From Bryobacterales bacterium (GTDB taxonomy: Bacteria; Acidobacteriota; Terriglobia; Bryobacterales; Bryobacteraceae), in assembly GCA_003142185.1 (NCBI GenBank), contig PLOR01000103.1, positions 1-35,636 of the forward strand: a stretch of DNA of 35,636 nucleotides, in the 5' to 3' direction. Under the pieces are notes generated by a model that was given only the letters and a program-made list of their open reading frames with translations, ran no database searches and was not told the DNA's origin. The position numbers and the translations under genes were made by a program. Of the stretch, positions 33,567-35,636 are shown piece after piece. Position 1 is the first letter of the stretch. Each line of letters starts with the position of its first letter.

Positions 33567-34145
33567 CTAACTGTGGTAGACCGGCGCGTTGCCGGGTTTC
33601 CATTTGATGTTGCAGCCGATGCTTGGCTTCTGCTGGGCGCCGACCGCGCGGCCGAGGAGCGCGGCATCGATGGCCGCCCGCAAATCCCGGCCCGTCACCG
33701 GCACGCCGTTGCCCGGCCGCGCATCGTCGAATTGGCCCCGGTAGACCAGCTTGCGGCTTGCATCGAACAGGAAGAAATCGGGCGTGCAGGCAGCCTGATA
33801 TGCCTTGGCGACTTGCTGCGTTTCGTCGTAGCAATAGGAAAACCAGAAGCCCAGCTCGCGCGCCATCAGGCGCAGCCCATCGGGCCCATCGTCCGGATAC
33901 AGGCTCGCGTCATTGGAAGAGATGGCGACGATATCGAGCTCCGTGCCTGCGTAATCGGTAGCCAGCGCCGCCAAGCCCTGCCCAATATGCTGCACGTATG
34001 GGCAATGCCGGCAGAGGAACATCACCAGCAGCCCCTTGTGCGTGAAGCTGTCGAGCCGCACCGTGCGATGGCTTACAACGTCTGTCAGTTCGAAATCCGG
34101 CGCGGCGGTGCCGAGCCCCAGCATGGTAGATTCTTTGGCAGCCAT
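33567..34145 (-). CDS. Thioredoxin-fold protein of the AhpC/TSA-like redoxin family
   Basis: A 192-residue protein with the thioredoxin fold. The active-site motif is C45-R-H-C48 (FLCRHCPYV). TAAPDFELTDVVS near the N-terminus and the AACTPDFFLFDASRKLVYRGQFDD stretch, containing the cis-proline, are conserved in this group. No signal peptide is seen, so it is probably cytoplasmic. It probably acts as a thiol oxidoreductase or peroxide-linked enzyme; the CxxC form argues for disulfide exchange over a one-cysteine peroxiredoxin. ATG 34145 has GAGG 5 nt upstream. It is downstream of no gene on its strand and is likely monocistronic. Confidence 0.88.
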   Translation of the reverse strand: MAAKESTMLGLGTAAPDFELTDVVSHRTVRLDSFTHKGLLVMFLCRHCPYVQHIGQGLAALATDYAGTELDIVAISSNDASLYPDDGPDGLRLMARELGFWFSYCYDETQQVAKAYQAACTPDFFLFDASRKLVYRGQFDDARPGNGVPVTGRDLRAAIDAALLGRAVGAQQKPSIGCNIKWKPGNAPVYHS

Positions 34146-34339
34146 TTCACCCTCTACCGTACCGTACCACGCAAGGCGCGGAACCGTCGCGCGGCATCGG
34201 TGCTAAAGCAAACTAGGGAACTTTCCGCGGCCTCGCGCGAATTACAGCAGAGGGGAAGACTCCGAGCCAAGCGGCAAGTTGGCGAAACGGGAACGCCGGG
34301 AACGCATCTAATTGAGAGAGGCCCCTGTTTAAGAAGAGA

Positions 34340-35122
34340 ATGCCACTGAGACGCTTGGGATCCCTGGTTATTTTGGCGCTTTTTGCCGCCCTGGTTTGCA
34401 GTGTGCCGTCGCTCGGGCAAAGCGCACCGCAGGCGGCGCCATCACCGTCGCCCGCGGCTGCGGACGCGTCCCCTGTGCAACCCGCCGCGCCGCCACCAGT
34501 GCAGGCGCCGGAAGACAAGCGCATTTTCGGCGTGCTTCCCAACAACCGCACCACCGAAGATTCCATCCCCTTTCACAGCATCACGGCAAAACAAAAAGTC
34601 ACGATTGCGTTTAAGGATTCTTTCGATTGGCCGGTATTTCCGACCGCCGCGTTATTCGCCACGCTCTACCAGATTGAAAACCAGAATCCGTCGTTCGGTC
34701 AAGGCATGCAAGGATACGCCAAGCGATTCGGCACCGCTTACGGCGACCAGATGATCGGCAACATGATGACCGAAGGGCTCGTCCCCGCCGTGTTTCACCA
34801 GGATCCGCGCTACTTCCGCTTAGGGTCGGGATCCAAGCTGCACCGGGCACTGTATGCGATCGAGCAGATCGAGGTGGCCCGCATGGATTCCGGCCGCCGC
34901 ACCTTCAATTTTTCCGAATGGGGTGGCAACTCGATTGCCGTAGCCATCTCGAACGCATATTACCCCGATACGCGCGAGTGGAGCGACAACCTGGAAAGGC
35001 TGCTTGTGGCGTGCGGCACGGACACATTTTCCAACGTCCTCAAGGAATTCTGGCCGGACGTCAAGCGCAAATTCAAGAAGCACCACGACCAGGACCCGCT
35101 GCTCTCCACCGGCGTCCGATAG
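34340..35122 (+). CDS. Secreted protein of unknown function
   Basis: A 260-residue exported protein that I do not recognise by function. A signal peptide covers about residues 1-27 (LVILALFAALVCSVPSLGQS). A Pro/Ala-rich linker (about 28-58) follows. The folded part begins EDKRIFGVLPNNRTTEDS and contains AFKDSFDWPVFPTAALFATLYQIENQNPSFGQGM, YAKRFGTAYGDQMIGNMMTEGLVPAVFHQDPRYF and FNFSEWGGNSIAVAISNAYYPD. These short amphipathic and glycine-rich stretches could suit outer-membrane association. I recall similar 'FGVLPN' proteins in Acidobacteriota, with no assigned role. It is a single gene, 43 nt before apaG. Confidence 0.8.
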   Translation: MPLRRLGSLVILALFAALVCSVPSLGQSAPQAAPSPSPAAADASPVQPAAPPPVQAPEDKRIFGVLPNNRTTEDSIPFHSITAKQKVTIAFKDSFDWPVFPTAALFATLYQIENQNPSFGQGMQGYAKRFGTAYGDQMIGNMMTEGLVPAVFHQDPRYFRLGSGSKLHRALYAIEQIEVARMDSGRRTFNFSEWGGNSIAVAISNAYYPDTREWSDNLERLLVACGTDTFSNVLKEFWPDVKRKFKKHHDQDPLLSTGVR

Positions 35123-35165
35123 CGCCGCATCGGCGGGGTCTGGCCTGATATGATAGGCGACTGCC

Positions 35166-35579
35166 ATGCCCGATCTCGCTTCCGAGCTTGCTCCAATGTC
35201 CGACGCGGTCACCAACTCCATCCGCGTTGAAGTCATGTCGCGGCACTCACCCGAGAACTCACGGCCGCAGAAGGGCTATTGGGTCTTCCAGTACACGGTC
35301 CGGATAACCAATCGGGGATCGGAGACGGTTCAACTGCTCAGCCGGCATTGGATCATCACGGACGCCTCGGAGCACACTGAAGAAGTCAAAGGCCCCGGCG
35401 TCGTCGGCGAGCAGCCTATGCTGGCGCCGGGCGAATCGTTCCAATACTCGTCGTGGTGCCCCCTCAAAACGCCACTGGGCAAGATGCGGGGCACCTATCG
35501 GATGGCCCGCGCCGGGGGGGCTCAGTTCGATATTAAGATCGCACCCTTCGCGCTGAAGGCCGCCTACACCGTCAACTGA
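35166..35579 (+). CDS. apaG: ApaG-domain protein
   Basis: A 137-residue single-domain protein with the ApaG fibronectin-like fold. Landmarks are YWVFQYTVRITNRGSETVQL, SRHWIITDA (59-67), the conserved glycine loop GPGVVGEQP (76-84), LAPGESFQYSS and the final beta strands. ApaG has been linked to cobalt and magnesium tolerance and the domain is also found in F-box proteins, but its biochemical role is not settled. AGGCGACTGCC precedes ATG 35166; an internal ATG at 35196 gives a shorter form closer to the usual 125-residue length. The last 57 bases of the window contain no gene. Confidence 0.93.
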   Translation: MPDLASELAPMSDAVTNSIRVEVMSRHSPENSRPQKGYWVFQYTVRITNRGSETVQLLSRHWIITDASEHTEEVKGPGVVGEQPMLAPGESFQYSSWCPLKTPLGKMRGTYRMARAGGAQFDIKIAPFALKAAYTVN

Positions 35580-35636
35580 CAAAGCCGCGTCCGTGCGCGG
35601 GTTCCCCTCGTGGCCCTGTCGTTAACAAGTCAAGTT

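Overview
The window reads as chromosomal DNA of a GC-rich, Gram-negative-type soil bacterium, most likely an Acidobacteriota of the Solibacter/Bryobacter kind. This is an inference. It rests on two tandem secreted carboxypeptidase-regulatory-like proteins, a DUF2934 protein, a Tat-exported GH109-type protein beside a sodium:solute symporter, an apolipoprotein N-acyltransferase (so outer-membrane lipoproteins), and several families of short palindromic repeats between genes. I saw no rRNA, tRNA, CRISPR array, transposase or phage gene. Nearly all genes are intact and dense, and most of the unexplained structure lies in the gaps between them.

Layout. Positions 1-147 hold the 3' end of a probable SAM-dependent methyltransferase. 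Positions 420-3550 (-) hold a symporter and a GH109-family oxidoreductase-type glycosidase, one transcription unit for glycan or amino-sugar use. Positions 3696-8884 (+) form a nucleoside salvage operon: pyrimidine-nucleoside phosphorylase, NupC importer, purine-nucleoside phosphorylase, cytidine deaminase, and an amidohydrolase that appears to be secreted. Positions 8976-12318 (-) hold two paralogous secreted beta-sandwich repeat proteins, divergent from a membrane/spermidine-synthase-like fusion (12504-14693, +). Positions 14826-17804 (-) hold rpiB, glyA and a GT4 glycosyltransferase. They are divergent from proS (17859-19562), which is followed by sqdB (19806-21020).

Positions 21346-24898 hold a secreted TPR protein and a DoxX-like membrane protein (both -), and a divergent MocR-type regulator (+). 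A 41-nt motif is shared by the mocR/doxX intergenic region and the TPR gene leader, so the three genes may form a small regulon. A GT83-type glycosyltransferase (24986-26818, +) converges on a long minus-strand cluster that in transcription order is nfeD, slipin, SPOR protein, lipA, lnt (32301 down to 26859): membrane quality control, lipoate and lipoprotein maturation. The last part holds a DUF2934 protein, lexA with a good sigma70 promoter, a thioredoxin-fold protein, a secreted protein of unknown function and apaG.

The most notable non-gene features are as follows. (1) The mocR/doxX/TPR shared operator-like motif. (2) An exact 62-bp copy of an internal piece of the GT83 gene, which now encodes in antisense the C-terminal tail of lnt. 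(3) Two mirrored hairpin pairs around cdd and its downstream gene, with stems that vary compensatorily and a conserved 10-nt loop. (4) Three other mirrored palindromic elements of unrelated sequence, one overlapping a gene start. (5) A terminator-like hairpin in the leader of the symporter unit. I did not find a clearly new multi-gene system; the regulon and the repeat families are the best candidates for undescribed biology.
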